From Sedimentitalea arenosa (GTDB lineage Bacteria; Pseudomonadota; Alphaproteobacteria; Rhodobacterales; Rhodobacteraceae), in assembly GCF_016428585.1 (NCBI RefSeq), contig NZ_JAELVR010000002.1:1-64000 (forward strand): a stretch of DNA of 64,000 bases, written 5' to 3'. A model generated the notes under the pieces. The model did no database searches. It saw only the letters and a program-made list of their open reading frames with translations, and had not been told where the DNA came from. Position numbers and translations under genes: made by a program. This document shows, in pieces, positions 63,673-64,000 of this stretch. Numbering within the stretch: the stretch's first letter is position 1; every line of letters starts with the position of its first letter.

Positions 63673-63918
63673 TCAGCCGCCCTTGAGCCGCTGCATCAGG
63701 TAAACCTCGCTGTCGGGTGCGACAGGCTCGGTCAGACCGCTGGCGATGATGCGTCCGTCCACGGCGACCGAAACGCCGGCATCGATCGCCTCCTGCAACC
63801 CCGGATGGGCCTTGACGAGCCCGTCCAGGACTTCGCCGACAGTTGAGGCTTCGACCTCCACCTTGTCCTTGCCGTCGGCCAGGGCGCGCAGCCCTGACCA
63901 GAGGTTGACCTCAACCAT
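63673..63918 (-). CDS. MoaD/ThiS-family ubiquitin-like protein
   Basis: This 81-residue beta-grasp protein ends in a di-glycine (RLKGG), as in MoaD and ThiS, whose C terminus is adenylated and thiocarboxylated for sulfur transfer. SGLRALADGKDKVEVEAST and VAPDSEVYLMQ are typical. The start at 63918 lies eight bases inside the upstream gene, so they are coupled. ATG 63930 is an alternative. Beside a molybdopterin oxidoreductase it probably serves sulfur transfer for cofactor or enzyme maturation; this is inference. Confidence 0.8.
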   Translation of the reverse strand: MVEVNLWSGLRALADGKDKVEVEASTVGEVLDGLVKAHPGLQEAIDAGVSVAVDGRIIASGLTEPVAPDSEVYLMQRLKGG

Positions 63919-64000
63919 TGCGCTGCGCATCCAGCGCGGCGAGGATGCGGGGCGGGGACATCGGCAGTTGACGCAGGCGCACGCCCGCCGCCGCAGACAC
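63911..64000 (-). CDS. C-terminal end of probable xanthine-dehydrogenase-family molybdopterin-binding subunit (partial)
   Basis: Only the last 29 codons lie in the window; the gene continues past the right edge. The peptide GVRLRQLPMSPPRILAAL is typical of the extreme C terminus of large molybdenum-binding subunits of the xanthine dehydrogenase and aldehyde/CO dehydrogenase family. Identification from such a short piece is tentative. Its stop overlaps the MoaD/ThiS-like start, which supports a shared operon. Confidence 0.55.
   Translation of the reverse strand: MSAAAGVRLRQLPMSPPRILAALDAQRNG

Overview
The window looks like a high-GC alphaproteobacterial chromosome segment, most likely Rhodobacterales (Roseobacter/Paracoccus relatives). 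The basis is codon and gene content, a GTTC-N7-GTTC LexA-type box, a glutathione-dependent methanol/formaldehyde module, a carnitine catabolic module with a fused carnitine dehydrogenase-thioesterase, and an H-NOX/diguanylate cyclase pair. No database search was possible; family names come from recognising sequence motifs.

Region 1 (1-11224) is a one-carbon/PQQ module. It holds the tail of glutathione-dependent formaldehyde dehydrogenase, fghA, a lanthanide-type methanol dehydrogenase (xoxF) with its cytochrome c and XoxJ-like partner, and a PQQ-associated CxxxCW rhodanese-like protein. On the other strand are a SoxYZ-like carrier and an SRPBCC protein. A five-gene operon follows, encoding two periplasmic binding proteins, a beta-propeller, and a NitT/TauT-type permease and ATPase. 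XoxF would make formaldehyde, and the glutathione enzymes would carry it to formate.

Region 2 (11221-25881) has metG, an MFS transporter, YceI, an orphan ImuA-like gene with an SOS box, and an aldo/keto reductase. A carnitine locus follows: GlxA/CdhR-type regulator, BKACE enzyme, two lipocalins and the fused carnitine dehydrogenase-thioesterase. It ends with a LuxR-GAF regulator facing a SnoaL-like protein and MFS transporter across a clear palindromic operator, and a double-CDGSH/glutamate-synthase fusion.

Region 3 (25935-43531) is mixed housekeeping and accessory DNA: VOC, DUF4386, DMT exporters, wrbA, two LysR regulators, sulfotransferase, XRE regulator, desaturase, NUDIX, DUF983, a PleD-like protein with degenerate receivers, DUF3572, HAD, an MttB-family methyltransferase, DUF4153, and H-NOX with its cyclase.

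Region 4 (44110-60072) is the most unusual part. It is a tightly packed ten-gene, 16-kb operon behind a 578-base gene-free stretch. It encodes a small membrane-anchored Cys/Pro-rich protein, two SrfA-type membrane proteins (one carrying a trypsin-like protease, one a DUF2135-like domain), SrfB (actin/Hsp70-fold ATPase) and SrfC (dynamin-like GTPase). It continues with an anchored unknown protein, a secreted SH3/VWA protein resembling the periplasmic half of the type VI kinase PpkA, an ABC ATPase and permease resembling TagT/TagS, and a periplasmic SUMF1-fold protein resembling TagR. No type VI secretion structural gene or kinase domain is present. I read it as an envelope-spanning system in which a periplasmic sensor/protease module is wired to cytoplasmic ATPase and GTPase machines.

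Region 5 (60275-64000) has a peptidoglycan-binding-domain protein, a SHOCT lipoprotein, a glutathione S-transferase, a DMT transporter, a MoaD/ThiS-like protein, and the end of a probable molybdopterin oxidoreductase at the right edge.
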